Position numbers and translations under genes: made by a program
In this document: positions 17,915 through 26,641 of the stretch, piece after piece
Numbering within the stretch: the first letter of the stretch is position 1
Layout: every line of letters begins with the position of its first letter
From: Escherichia coli
GTDB lineage: Bacteria; Pseudomonadota; Gammaproteobacteria; Enterobacterales; Enterobacteriaceae
DNA: 64,000 nucleotides
Direction: 5' to 3'
Assembly: GCF_036503815.1 (NCBI RefSeq)
Contig: NZ_AP027764.1
Span: forward strand, 3,410,001 to 3,474,000
Notes under the pieces: model-generated
Told to the model about the DNA's origin: nothing
The model's input: the letters and a program-made list of their open reading frames with translations, nothing else
Database searches by the model: none

Positions 17915-19579
17915 ATGTGTTCAATTTTTGGCGTATTCGATATCAAAACAGACGCAGTTGAGCTGCGTAAGAAAGCACTCGAGCTGTCACGCCTGATGCG
18001 TCATCGTGGCCCGGACTGGTCCGGTATTTATGCCAGCGATAACGCCATTCTCGCCCACGAACGTCTGTCCATTGTTGACGTTAACGCGGGGGCGCAACCT
18101 CTCTACAACCAACAAAAAACTCATGTGCTGGCAGTAAACGGTGAAATCTACAACCACCAGGCATTGCGCGCTGAATATGGCGATCGTTACCAGTTCCAGA
18201 CCGGGTCTGACTGTGAAGTGATCCTCGCGCTGTATCAGGAAAAAGGGCCGGAATTTCTCGACGATTTGCAGGGCATGTTCGCTTTTGCCCTGTACGACAG
18301 CGAAAAAGATGCGTATCTGATTGGTCGCGACCATCTGGGGATCATCCCACTGTATATGGGCTATGACGAACATGGTCAGCTGTATGTGGCCTCAGAAATG
18401 AAAGCCCTGGTGCCGGTATGCCGCACGATTAAAGAGTTCCCGGCGGGGAGCTATTTGTGGAGTCAGGACGGCGAAATCCGTTCTTATTATCACCGCGACT
18501 GGTTCGACTACGATGCGGTGAAAGATAACGTGACCGACAAAAACGAGCTACGTCAGGCACTGGAAGATTCCGTTAAAAGCCATCTGATGTCTGACGTGCC
18601 TTACGGCGTGCTGCTCTCAGGTGGTCTGGACTCCTCAATTATTTCCGCGATCACCAAGAAATATGCCGCTCGTCGCGTGGAAGATCAGGAACGCTCGGAA
18701 GCCTGGTGGCCGCAGCTGCACTCCTTTGCTGTAGGTCTGCCGGGTTCACCGGATCTGAAGGCAGCCCAGGAAGTGGCAAACCATCTGGGCACTGTGCATC
18801 ATGAAATTCACTTCACTGTACAGGAAGGTCTGGACGCCATCCGCGACGTGATTTACCACATCGAAACCTATGATGTGACGACTATCCGCGCTTCAACACC
18901 GATGTATTTAATGTCGCGTAAGATCAAAGCGATGGGCATTAAAATGGTACTGTCCGGTGAAGGTTCTGATGAAGTGTTTGGCGGTTATCTCTACTTCCAC
19001 AAAGCGCCGAACGCTAAAGAACTGCATGAAGAGACGGTGCGTAAACTGCTGGCCCTGCATATGTATGACTGCGCGCGCGCCAACAAAGCGATGTCCGCCT
19101 GGGGCGTGGAAGCGCGCGTTCCGTTCCTCGACAAGAAATTCCTCGACGTGGCAATGCGTATTAACCCCCAGGATAAAATGTGCGGTAACGGCAAGATGGA
19201 AAAACACATCCTGCGTGAATGTTTTGAGTCGTACCTGCCTGCAAGTGTGGCCTGGCGGCAGAAAGAGCAGTTCTCCGATGGCGTCGGTTACAGTTGGATC
19301 GACACCCTGAAAGAAGTGGCGGCACAGCAGGTTTCTGATCAACAGCTGGAAACTGCCCGCTTCCGCTTCCCGTACAACACGCCGACGTCCAAAGAAGCGT
19401 ATCTGTACCGGGAGATCTTTGAAGAACTGTTCCCGCTTTCGAGCGCCGCAGAGTGCGTGCCGGGCGGCCCGTCCGTCGCGTGTTCTTCCGCTAAAGCGAT
19501 TGAGTGGGATGAGGCGTTCAAGAAAATGGACGATCCGTCTGGTCGTGCGGTTGGTGTTCACCAGTCGGCGTATAAGTAA
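17915..19579 (+). CDS. asnB: Asparagine synthetase B (glutamine-hydrolysing)
   Basis: Makes asparagine from aspartate, ATP and glutamine. 554 residues. The N-terminal Ntn glutaminase uses Cys2 (MCSIFGVFD; Cys1 after Met removal), with RHRGPDWSG and VNGEIYNH binding glutamine. The synthetase domain has the PP-loop LLSGGLDSS at about 231-239 and GEGSDEVFGGY at about 346-356. ATG 17915 is fixed by the need for Cys directly after Met; it follows AACGGAGAAGG. Upstream of it lies the IS621-type insertion, 319 bp away, which could alter expression. A bidirectional terminator follows. Confidence 0.98.
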   Translation: MCSIFGVFDIKTDAVELRKKALELSRLMRHRGPDWSGIYASDNAILAHERLSIVDVNAGAQPLYNQQKTHVLAVNGEIYNHQALRAEYGDRYQFQTGSDCEVILALYQEKGPEFLDDLQGMFAFALYDSEKDAYLIGRDHLGIIPLYMGYDEHGQLYVASEMKALVPVCRTIKEFPAGSYLWSQDGEIRSYYHRDWFDYDAVKDNVTDKNELRQALEDSVKSHLMSDVPYGVLLSGGLDSSIISAITKKYAARRVEDQERSEAWWPQLHSFAVGLPGSPDLKAAQEVANHLGTVHHEIHFTVQEGLDAIRDVIYHIETYDVTTIRASTPMYLMSRKIKAMGIKMVLSGEGSDEVFGGYLYFHKAPNAKELHEETVRKLLALHMYDCARANKAMSAWGVEARVPFLDKKFLDVAMRINPQDKMCGNGKMEKHILRECFESYLPASVAWRQKEQFSDGVGYSWIDTLKEVAAQQVSDQQLETARFRFPYNTPTSKEAYLYREIFEELFPLSSAAECVPGGPSVACSSAKAIEWDEAFKKMDDPSGRAVGVHQSAYK

Positions 19580-19592
19580 GAAATGCGGTACT

Positions 19593-19612
19593 GCCCCGGA
19601 GAAATCCGGGGC
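19593..19612. terminator. Terminator hairpin between asnB and the convergent gene
   Basis: GCCCCGGA and TCCGGGGC with loop GAAA, followed by TGTTTC. It lies 13 bp after asnB and 8 bp before the stop of the opposite-strand gene. Confidence 0.8.
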
Positions 19613-19620
19613 TGTTTCAG

Positions 19621-20058
19621 TTATTGAGCTGCTTGTTGATTCTGATATGCAGTAAGGAAATGTTCCGGGTTTGCCACATCACTGTTTGACAACTCATCAC
19701 TGTAGGCCACCGACCAGGTCGCCTGCTCATCCGGAATATGCAGGCTGCCATTCCCCTCTTTCAGGCGTAATAACTCAAAAGATTTGCCCTTAATTACGGC
19801 GGTATAGGATTTTTCACCTTCCTGTAATGCTTTCACTTTACAGCGAAAAATCTGGCCATCGATGTCATTATCAACATGCGATACCTGAATGAGGGCTTCA
19901 TTAGAGGCTTTCGGCCCTATCCGCATCATCCACACCACAGCGCCTTCCTGCCCACGATAGCCAAAAACATATTTACCGATTTCCGGTTTGACCGTATCGG
20001 CAAACGCAGATTGCATGAGTAATAACGCCCCCATCAGCGCCGTCATAAAACGCAGCAT
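19621..20058 (-). CDS. Unrecognised small secreted protein (145 aa)
   Basis: I do not recognise this protein. It starts MLRFMTALMGALLLMQSAFA, a good Sec signal peptide with cleavage after AFA before DTVKPEIG; there is no lipobox. The mature part of about 125 residues is mixed alpha/beta with one Cys (IFRCKVKAL), aromatic strands (KYVFGYRGQEGAVVWMMRIG) and a Gln-rich tail. It should be a soluble periplasmic or outer-membrane-attached protein. It converges on asnB and diverges from the tRNA operon. As I recall, K-12 has no annotated gene between asnB and metT, so this is an accessory or unannotated gene. Codon use looks ordinary for the host. Confidence 0.7.
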   Translation of the reverse strand: MLRFMTALMGALLLMQSAFADTVKPEIGKYVFGYRGQEGAVVWMMRIGPKASNEALIQVSHVDNDIDGQIFRCKVKALQEGEKSYTAVIKGKSFELLRLKEGNGSLHIPDEQATWSVAYSDELSNSDVANPEHFLTAYQNQQAAQ

Positions 20059-20389
20059 AGTATTCCCTCAATAAATCGCCTGAAGTGGTAGCAGAGATGC
20101 AGGCGTAGCGATCCCTGCCCTGTCCTGTTGCAACGGGCCAGTATTTCATAGATTAATTTCCTACCACTATTGTTGAATTCCGAATTTCATCCTGTATGAC
20201 AAAAGAATGGCTGTAGGGTGGGAAAAAACACAAAGTAAACAATAATTGACGAATATAGCGCCACGCTGTTCGCAACCTAACCAAACAGTCACTTTCGAGC
20301 AATTTTCCTTGAAAAAGAGGTTGACGCTGCAAGGCTCTATACGCATAATGCGCCCCGCAACGCCGATAAGGTATCGCGAAAAAAAAGAT
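20059..20389. other. Gap between the secreted-protein gene and the tRNA operon, 331 bp
   Basis: Holds the putative promoter of the leftward gene and, at its right side, the metT-operon promoter. The middle is AT rich; I see no gene or repeat. Confidence 0.6.
20321..20349 (+). promoter_or_regulatory. Promoter of the metT-leuW-glnU-glnW-metU-glnV-glnX operon
   Basis: -35 TTGACG (20321-20326) and -10 CATAAT (20344-20349) with a 17-bp spacer, then GCGCCCC, a GC-rich discriminator typical of stringently controlled stable-RNA promoters. Confidence 0.85.
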
Positions 20390-20466
20390 GGCTACGTAGC
20401 TCAGTTGGTTAGAGCACATCACTCATAATGATGGGGTCACAGGTTCGAATCCCGTCGTAGCCACCA
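20390..20466 (+). tRNA. metT: tRNA-Met (CAU), elongator
   Basis: 77 nt including encoded CCA. Acceptor GGCTACG pairs with CGTAGCC; the anticodon loop reads CTCATAA (CAU); the T loop GTTCGAATC is standard. The first pair is G-C and the first base is not mismatched, so it is the elongator rather than the initiator. Identical to metU further on. Confidence 0.97.
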
Positions 20467-20474
20467 TCTTTTTT

Positions 20475-20559
20475 GCGGGAGTGGCGAAATTGGTAGACGC
20501 ACCAGATTTAGGTTCTGGCGCCGCAAGGTGTGCGAGTTCAAGTCTCGCCTCCCGCACCA
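20475..20559 (+). tRNA. leuW: tRNA-Leu (UAG)
   Basis: 85 nt including CCA, with the long class II variable arm (GGCGCCGCAAGGTGT). Acceptor GCGGGAG pairs with CTCCCGC. The anticodon loop GATTTAGGT gives UAG. Confidence 0.97.
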
Positions 20560-20582
20560 TTCACCAGAAAGCGTTGTACGGA

Positions 20583-20657
20583 TGGGGTATCGCCAAGCGG
20601 TAAGGCACCGGTTTTTGATACCGGCATTCCCTGGTTCGAATCCAGGTACCCCAGCCA
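20583..20657 (+). tRNA. glnU: tRNA-Gln (UUG)
   Basis: 75 nt including CCA. Acceptor TGGGGTA pairs with TACCCCA; the weak first U-A pair is a glutaminyl identity element. The anticodon loop TTTTGAT gives UUG. Confidence 0.96.
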
Positions 20658-20691
20658 TCTTCTTCGAGTAAGCGGTTCACCGCCCGGTTAT

Positions 20692-20766
20692 TGGGGTATC
20701 GCCAAGCGGTAAGGCACCGGTTTTTGATACCGGCATTCCCTGGTTCGAATCCAGGTACCCCAGCCA
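20692..20766 (+). tRNA. glnW: tRNA-Gln (UUG), second copy
   Basis: 75 nt, identical in sequence to glnU. Confidence 0.96.
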
Positions 20767-20781
20767 TCGAAGAAACAATCT

Positions 20782-20858
20782 GGCTACGTAGCTCAGTTGG
20801 TTAGAGCACATCACTCATAATGATGGGGTCACAGGTTCGAATCCCGTCGTAGCCACCA
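20782..20858 (+). tRNA. metU: tRNA-Met (CAU), second copy
   Basis: 77 nt, identical in sequence to metT. Confidence 0.96.
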
Positions 20859-20906
20859 AATTCTGAATGTGTCGAATGCGTTCGGCAAATTCACAAACCA
20901 ATTTGT

Positions 20907-20981
20907 TGGGGTATCGCCAAGCGGTAAGGCACCGGATTCTGATTCCGGCATTCCGAGGTTCGAATCCTCGTACCCCAGCCA
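20907..20981 (+). tRNA. glnV: tRNA-Gln (CUG)
   Basis: 75 nt including CCA. Differs from the UUG genes in the anticodon arm (loop TTCTGAT, CUG) and the T stem (GAGGTTCGAATCCTC). This is the locus of the supE amber suppressor in laboratory strains; here the anticodon is wild type. Confidence 0.96.
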
Positions 20982-21018
20982 ATTTATTCAAGACGCTTAC
21001 CTTGTAAGTGCACCCAGT

Positions 21019-21093
21019 TGGGGTATCGCCAAGCGGTAAGGCACCGGATTCTGATTCCGGCATTCCGAGGTTCGAATCCTCGTACCCCAGCCA
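21019..21093 (+). tRNA. glnX: tRNA-Gln (CUG), second copy
   Basis: 75 nt, identical to glnV; last tRNA of the operon. Confidence 0.96.
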
Positions 21094-21097
21094 CATT

Positions 21098-21126
21098 AAA
21101 AAAGCTCGCTTCGGCGAGCTTTTTGC
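21098..21126 (+). terminator. Terminator of the tRNA operon
   Basis: AAAGCTCGC and GCGAGCTTT with loop TTCG and a T run; 7 bp after glnX. Confidence 0.92.
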
Positions 21127-21181
21127 TTTTCTGCGTATATTCAATGTCGAATGCGATGTTGACACGTCTTATTCTTCAAAG

Positions 21182-21216
21182 TCGGATGCGACGCTGATGC
21201 GTCTTATCCGACCTAC
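21182..21216. repeat. REP palindrome between glnX and ubiF
   Basis: TCGGATGCGACGCTGATGCG then TCTTATCCGACCTAC. Confidence 0.85.
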
Positions 21217-21246
21217 AGTTGGCATGCATCCGGCAATGTTGTAAGG

Positions 21247-22422
21247 CTACAACCCTAACGCATATTTCAGCGCCTGCCGTTTCAATACGCCAGCACGCTC
21301 CGCCGCCATTAACCCGAGATTACGCATAAAACGCAGTGGCGGCAGATTATTGCTGAATCCGGCATAAAACAGATCCATACCGCTTTGCATAATGAAGTTA
21401 TCCGCCATACGCCGCATCTGGTAACGCTTGAGGACAGGATAACTGGCCCACGCTTCACCGTAGCTGCGGGCATTCACCAGAACGTCAATCAGAGCATCAA
21501 CATCGCGATAACCGAGGTTAACCCCCTGCCCCGCCAACGGATGAATGGTGTGCGCGGCATCGCCCACCAGCGCAAGCCCTGGTTGCACATACTGCAACGC
21601 ATGGCGGCGCGTCAGCGGAAACGCACCAGCGGCGAGTGGCATCACGTACCCAAGACGCGACGGGAAATGCTTCGCGATTTCCACCTGGAGCTGCGCCATA
21701 TTCATATTCTGCAACTGGCGAATACGCGCCGGAGAGTCATACCACACCAGCGACGCCCAGTTATCAAACAGCGGCAGAAACGCGCGCGGCCCGTCCGGAG
21801 TAAACTGCTGCCAGGTGCTGTCGCCGGGATCATTCTCGCACTGTACGCTAATCAACATACACGACTGCGCATACTGCCAGGCATGAACGCCAATTCCCGC
21901 CATTTGCCGCACCTGCGAATTTGCACCGTCAGCGCCAATCACCAGCTTCGCCTGGATCACTTCGCCCCCCTTCAGTTCCAGTTCCTGAAGATCATTATGG
22001 CGATGCAGAGCAATCAGTGAGCCTGGCACACGTAACGTTACTTTCGGATGCGCTTCCAGCGCCTGCCACAGCGCCTGTTGCAGGACAGTGTTTTCCACCA
22101 TATAGCCAAGCAACGGCAGCTTCAATTCGGCTGCATCAAACACCACATGCGCCGTTTCCCACTCCCACGTTTCCAGTCTGCGATAAGGATGGCAACGCAT
22201 GGCCTGTACCGCGTCCCAGACGCCTAAACCTTTAAGCAATGATACCGAAGCCGCACTAATCGCCGAGATCCGCACGTCAGGCTGGCTGTCAGCGACAAAC
22301 GAAGCAGGTTCCGCGTGCTCGATAACCGTTATCGAAAATCCGTGCTGAGCCAGTCCCAGCGCCAGTGCGCCGCCGACCATTCCTCCGCCGACAATGGCAA
22401 TTTCCGTTGGTTGATTTGTCAT
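21247..22422 (-). CDS. ubiF: Demethoxyubiquinone hydroxylase UbiF
   Basis: FAD monooxygenase that adds the C6 hydroxyl in aerobic ubiquinone synthesis. 391 residues. The N-terminal FAD fold AIVGGGMVGGALALGLAQ is at about 7-24, the middle motif VIGADGANSQVR at about 165, and the C-terminal FAD motif VGDAAHTIHPLAGQGVNLG at about 280. ATG 22422 is chosen; a TTG two codons upstream is in frame but less likely. It diverges from miaB. Confidence 0.97.
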   Translation of the reverse strand: MTNQPTEIAIVGGGMVGGALALGLAQHGFSITVIEHAEPASFVADSQPDVRISAISAASVSLLKGLGVWDAVQAMRCHPYRRLETWEWETAHVVFDAAELKLPLLGYMVENTVLQQALWQALEAHPKVTLRVPGSLIALHRHNDLQELELKGGEVIQAKLVIGADGANSQVRQMAGIGVHAWQYAQSCMLISVQCENDPGDSTWQQFTPDGPRAFLPLFDNWASLVWYDSPARIRQLQNMNMAQLQVEIAKHFPSRLGYVMPLAAGAFPLTRRHALQYVQPGLALVGDAAHTIHPLAGQGVNLGYRDVDALIDVLVNARSYGEAWASYPVLKRYQMRRMADNFIMQSGMDLFYAGFSNNLPPLRFMRNLGLMAAERAGVLKRQALKYALGL

Positions 22423-22567
22423 GGTCAATCATCCTGTTAGCAATATGCTTTAAGTTTACAGGATTTTTACCCCCAAGGGCTGATAACGCTCATACTGGTC
22501 ACAACGGCAGCAAAGCATTACACTATGCGCCCTGCATTCCTGGCTACTATTTCGCAAGAGCAAGTCG

Positions 22568-23992
22568 ATGACCAAAAAACTCCATATTAAAACCTGGGGC
22601 TGTCAGATGAACGAGTACGATTCATCGAAGATGGCCGATCTGCTGGATGCCACCCACGGCTATCAACTGACCGACGTGGCGGAAGAAGCGGATGTGCTGC
22701 TGCTGAACACCTGCTCAATCCGCGAGAAGGCTCAGGAAAAAGTCTTCCATCAGTTGGGTCGCTGGAAACTGTTAAAAGAGAAGAATCCAGACCTGATTAT
22801 CGGCGTCGGCGGCTGCGTGGCATCGCAAGAAGGCGAGCACATTCGCCAGCGCGCCCACTATGTTGATATTATTTTTGGGCCGCAAACGCTGCACCGTCTG
22901 CCGGAGATGATCAACTCCGTACGCGGCGACCGCAGCCCGGTTGTAGATATCAGCTTCCCGGAAATCGAGAAGTTTGACCGTCTGCCGGAACCGCGTGCCG
23001 AAGGACCAACCGCGTTTGTCTCCATCATGGAAGGCTGCAATAAATATTGCACCTACTGCGTGGTGCCTTACACCCGTGGTGAAGAGGTAAGCCGTCCTTC
23101 CGACGATATTCTGTTTGAGATTGCCCAGCTTGCGGCTCAGGGCGTGCGTGAAGTCAACCTGCTCGGTCAGAACGTGAACGCCTGGCGTGGTGAGAACTAC
23201 GACGGCACCACCGGATCGTTTGCCGATCTGCTGCGTCTGGTTGCGGCGATCGACGGGATCGATCGTATTCGCTTTACCACCAGCCATCCGATCGAATTCA
23301 CCGACGATATCATCGAAGTGTACCGCGACACGCCGGAGCTGGTGAGCTTCCTGCATCTGCCGGTTCAGAGCGGTTCCGATCGCATTCTAAACCTGATGGG
23401 ACGTACCCACACGGCGCTGGAGTACAAAGCGATCATCCGTAAATTGCGTACGGCGCGTCCTGATATTCAGATCAGTTCTGACTTCATCGTTGGCTTCCCG
23501 GGCGAAACCACCGAAGACTTCGAAAAAACGATGAAGCTGATTGCCGACGTCAATTTCGACATGAGCTACAGCTTTATCTTCTCCGCTCGTCCAGGAACGC
23601 CTGCCGCCGATATGGTTGATGATGTTCCGGAAGAAGAGAAGAAGCAGCGTCTGTATATTCTGCAAGAGCGCATTAATCAGCAAGCGATGGCATGGAGCCG
23701 CCGTATGCTCGGCACCACCCAGCGTATTCTGGTAGAAGGTACATCGCGTAAGAGCATCATGGAGCTTTCCGGTCGTACTGAAAATAACCGCGTGGTTAAC
23801 TTCGAAGGCACGCCGGATATGATCGGTAAATTCGTCGATGTAGAAATTACCGACGTCTACCCGAACTCTCTGCGCGGTAAAGTGGTGCGTACTGAAGATG
23901 AAATGGGTCTGCGCGTGGCAGAAACACCGGAATCGGTGATTGCCCGTACCCGCAAAGAAAATGACCTTGGCGTGGGTTATTATCAGCCGTAA
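22568..23992 (+). CDS. miaB: tRNA-2-methylthio-N6-isopentenyladenosine synthase MiaB
   Basis: Radical-SAM methylthiotransferase that turns i6A37 into ms2i6A37 in tRNAs reading codons that start with U. 474 residues. The N-terminal UPF0004 domain has three Cys (KTWGCQMNEYD, LLNTCSIREK, VGGCVASQEG) for the auxiliary cluster. The radical-SAM motif CNKYCTYCVVPYTRG is at about 157, and a C-terminal TRAM domain is at about 378-440. Terminator follows. Confidence 0.98.
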   Translation: MTKKLHIKTWGCQMNEYDSSKMADLLDATHGYQLTDVAEEADVLLLNTCSIREKAQEKVFHQLGRWKLLKEKNPDLIIGVGGCVASQEGEHIRQRAHYVDIIFGPQTLHRLPEMINSVRGDRSPVVDISFPEIEKFDRLPEPRAEGPTAFVSIMEGCNKYCTYCVVPYTRGEEVSRPSDDILFEIAQLAAQGVREVNLLGQNVNAWRGENYDGTTGSFADLLRLVAAIDGIDRIRFTTSHPIEFTDDIIEVYRDTPELVSFLHLPVQSGSDRILNLMGRTHTALEYKAIIRKLRTARPDIQISSDFIVGFPGETTEDFEKTMKLIADVNFDMSYSFIFSARPGTPAADMVDDVPEEEKKQRLYILQERINQQAMAWSRRMLGTTQRILVEGTSRKSIMELSGRTENNRVVNFEGTPDMIGKFVDVEITDVYPNSLRGKVVRTEDEMGLRVAETPESVIARTRKENDLGVGYYQP

Positions 23993-23998
23993 TTCTCA

Positions 23999-24030
23999 GG
24001 CCCGCCGTTCCGGTGGGCCTTGTTTTTTCT
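23999..24030 (+). terminator. Terminator of miaB
   Basis: GGCCCGCC and GGTGGGCC around GTTCC, followed by TTGTTTTTT. Confidence 0.85.
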
Positions 24031-24144
24031 CTCTTTATCCCCATCTTTATCGCAATGCTTGCGCCTTTTTCCTGTGGCGTGAATAATTTCCTTATAGGCC
24101 GGTGAATGTTCAGCTTCCGGCGGCATACAGATAAGAGGAACGGT

Positions 24145-25185
24145 TTGAACATAGACACTCGCGAAATCACTCTGGAGCCAGCAGACAACGCACGTCTGTT
24201 GAGCCTGTGCGGCCCGTTTGATGACAACATCAAACAACTCGAACGCCGTCTCGGCATCGAAATCAATCGCCGCGATAATCATTTTAAACTGACCGGCCGT
24301 CCGATTTGCGTCACCGCTGCGGCAGACATTCTGCGTAGCCTGTATGTCGATACTGCCCCGATGCGCGGTCAGATTCAGGATATCGAGCCGGAACAGATCC
24401 ACCTTGCGATTAAAGAAGCGCGCGTGCTGGAACAAAGTGCGGAGAGCGTGCCGGAGTATGGCAAAGCGGTCAATATCAAGACCAAACGCGGTGTAATTAA
24501 ACCGCGCACGCCAAACCAGGCGCAGTACATCGCCAATATTCTCGACCATGACATTACCTTCGGCGTTGGCCCGGCGGGTACGGGTAAAACCTACCTGGCA
24601 GTGGCTGCGGCAGTTGATGCCCTGGAGCGTCAGGAAATTCGCCGTATTCTGCTGACTCGTCCGGCGGTAGAAGCCGGTGAGAAACTGGGCTTCCTGCCTG
24701 GCGATTTAAGCCAGAAAGTGGACCCGTATCTGCGCCCGCTGTATGACGCGCTGTTTGAAATGTTGGGCTTTGAGAAAGTCGAGAAGCTGATTGAGCGCAA
24801 CGTTATTGAAGTCGCGCCACTGGCCTATATGCGTGGCCGTACGCTGAACGACGCGTTTATCATTCTTGATGAGAGCCAGAACACCACCATCGAACAGATG
24901 AAGATGTTCCTGACTCGTATCGGTTTTAACTCAAAAGCGGTTATTACCGGCGATGTCACGCAGATCGACTTACCGCGTAATACTAAATCAGGTTTACGTC
25001 ACGCTATCGAAGTGTTAGCCGATGTCGAAGAGATCAGCTTTAACTTCTTCCACAGCGAAGACGTGGTTCGTCACCCGGTGGTAGCGCGTATCGTTAACGC
25101 TTATGAAGCCTGGGAAGAAGCCGAACAAAAACGAAAAGCGGCGCTGGCAGCAGAACGCAAGCGCGAAGAACAGGAACAAAAATGA
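24145..25185 (+). CDS. ybeZ: PhoH-like ATPase YbeZ
   Basis: PhoH-family NTPase linked to RNA metabolism through its partner YbeY. 346 residues from TTG 24145 ([14 protein letters not shown]), which follows AGAGGAAC at good spacing; an ATG 39 bp upstream gives a non-conserved extension. An N-terminal KH-like region precedes the P-loop [15 protein letters not shown] at about 145 and the Walker [12 protein letters not shown] at about 240. The tail is Glu/Lys rich. Its stop overlaps the ybeY start by 4 bp. Part of ybeZ-ybeY-ybeX-lnt. Confidence 0.95.
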
Positions 25186-25649
25186 GTCAGGTGATCCTCG
25201 ATTTACAACTGGCATGTGAAGATAATTCCGGGTTACCGGAAGAGAGCCAGTTTCAGACATGGCTGAATGCGGTGATCCCGCAGTTTCAGGAAGAATCGGA
25301 AGTGACTATTCGCGTGGTCGATACCGCCGAAAGCCACAGTCTCAATCTGACCTATCGCGGTAAGGATAAGCCGACCAACGTGCTCTCCTTCCCGTTTGAA
25401 GTACCGCCTGGCATGGAGATGTCGCTGCTGGGCGATCTGGTTATCTGCCGTCAGGTGGTTGAGAAAGAAGCACAGGAGCAAGGCAAACCACTGGAAGCGC
25501 ACTGGGCGCATATGGTGGTGCACGGCAGTCTGCATTTGTTAGGTTACGATCACATCGAAGACGACGAAGCAGAAGAAATGGAAGCCCTCGAAACAGAGAT
25601 TATGCTTGCTCTGGGCTATGAGGATCCGTACATTGCCGAGAAAGAATAA
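25182..25649 (+). CDS. ybeY: Endoribonuclease YbeY
   Basis: Metal-dependent RNase needed for 16S rRNA 3' maturation and 70S quality control. 155 residues. The UPF0054 zinc motif [11 protein letters not shown] is at about 114-124 with three His, and the [17 protein letters not shown] signature at about 46-62. Translation is probably coupled to ybeZ. Confidence 0.97.
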
Positions 25650-25738
25650 TTTGCCAGGCATTTGACTGGCAGACGTCCCCGCCGTTGGTGATTAACGACG
25701 GCGTTTTGATTAACTAACATGAGAACCCATACGACGCC

Positions 25739-26617
25739 ATGAGCGACGACAATTCACACAGTAGTGACACGATAAGCAACAAGAAGGGATTTTTCTCCCT
25801 GTTACTCAGCCAACTTTTCCACGGTGAACCGAAAAACCGTGACGAACTGCTGGCGCTGATCCGTGATTCCGGGCAGAACGACCTTATCGACGAAGATACG
25901 CGCGATATGCTCGAAGGGGTGATGGACATCGCAGACCAACGCGTTCGCGACATCATGATCCCCCGCTCCCAGATGATTACCCTGAAACGCAACCAGACGC
26001 TGGACGAATGCCTTGATGTCATCATCGAGTCCGCCCACTCACGTTTCCCGGTGATTAGCGAAGACAAAGATCACATTGAAGGGATTCTGATGGCGAAAGA
26101 CTTGCTGCCGTTTATGCGCAGCGATGCAGAAGCCTTCAGCATGGACAAAGTGTTACGTCAGGCGGTTGTCGTTCCTGAAAGTAAGCGCGTAGACCGGATG
26201 CTGAAAGAGTTTCGCTCTCAGCGTTACCACATGGCGATCGTCATTGACGAATTCGGTGGGGTTTCCGGTCTGGTGACCATTGAAGATATCCTGGAACTGA
26301 TTGTTGGTGAGATTGAAGACGAGTATGACGAAGAAGATGATATCGACTTCCGTCAGCTGAGTCGTCATACCTGGACCGTGCGCGCACTGGCTTCCATCGA
26401 AGATTTCAACGAAGCCTTCGGCACCCACTTTAGCGATGAAGAGGTCGACACTATCGGTGGTCTGGTGATGCAAGCGTTTGGGCATCTTCCGGCACGTGGC
26501 GAAACCATCGACATCGACGGTTACCAGTTCAAAGTGGCGATGGCCGACAGTCGGCGTATTATTCAGGTTCATGTCAAAATCCCGGATGACTCACCCCAGC
26601 CAAAGCTGGATGAATAA
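25739..26617 (+). CDS. ybeX: CBS-domain protein YbeX (CorC-like)
   Basis: A cytoplasmic protein of the CorC family, once tied to Co/Mg efflux with CorA and more recently to ribosome metabolism. 292 residues: two CBS domains at about 70-195 (VRDIMIPRSQMITL, VVVPESKRVDRML) and a C-terminal CorC_HlyC transporter-associated domain at about 210-280 (DTIGGLVMQAFGHLPARG). No membrane segment is seen. It follows ybeY by 89 bp, in which GCCGT/ACGGC-like repeats could form a hairpin. Confidence 0.95.
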   Translation: MSDDNSHSSDTISNKKGFFSLLLSQLFHGEPKNRDELLALIRDSGQNDLIDEDTRDMLEGVMDIADQRVRDIMIPRSQMITLKRNQTLDECLDVIIESAHSRFPVISEDKDHIEGILMAKDLLPFMRSDAEAFSMDKVLRQAVVVPESKRVDRMLKEFRSQRYHMAIVIDEFGGVSGLVTIEDILELIVGEIEDEYDEEDDIDFRQLSRHTWTVRALASIEDFNEAFGTHFSDEEVDTIGGLVMQAFGHLPARGETIDIDGYQFKVAMADSRRIIQVHVKIPDDSPQPKLDE

Positions 26618-26641
26618 AACCGAAACTGGATAGATAACTAC

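Noticed and set aside
19621..21093. Genomic island at the tRNA cluster
   Set aside because: No integrase, no direct repeat of a tRNA 3' end and only one unrecognised gene, on the promoter side of the operon.
20437..21165. Short minus-strand frames with GVPGFEPGNAGI-like repeats
   Set aside because: These are translations of the tRNA-Gln and tRNA-Met genes on the wrong strand, a common false annotation.
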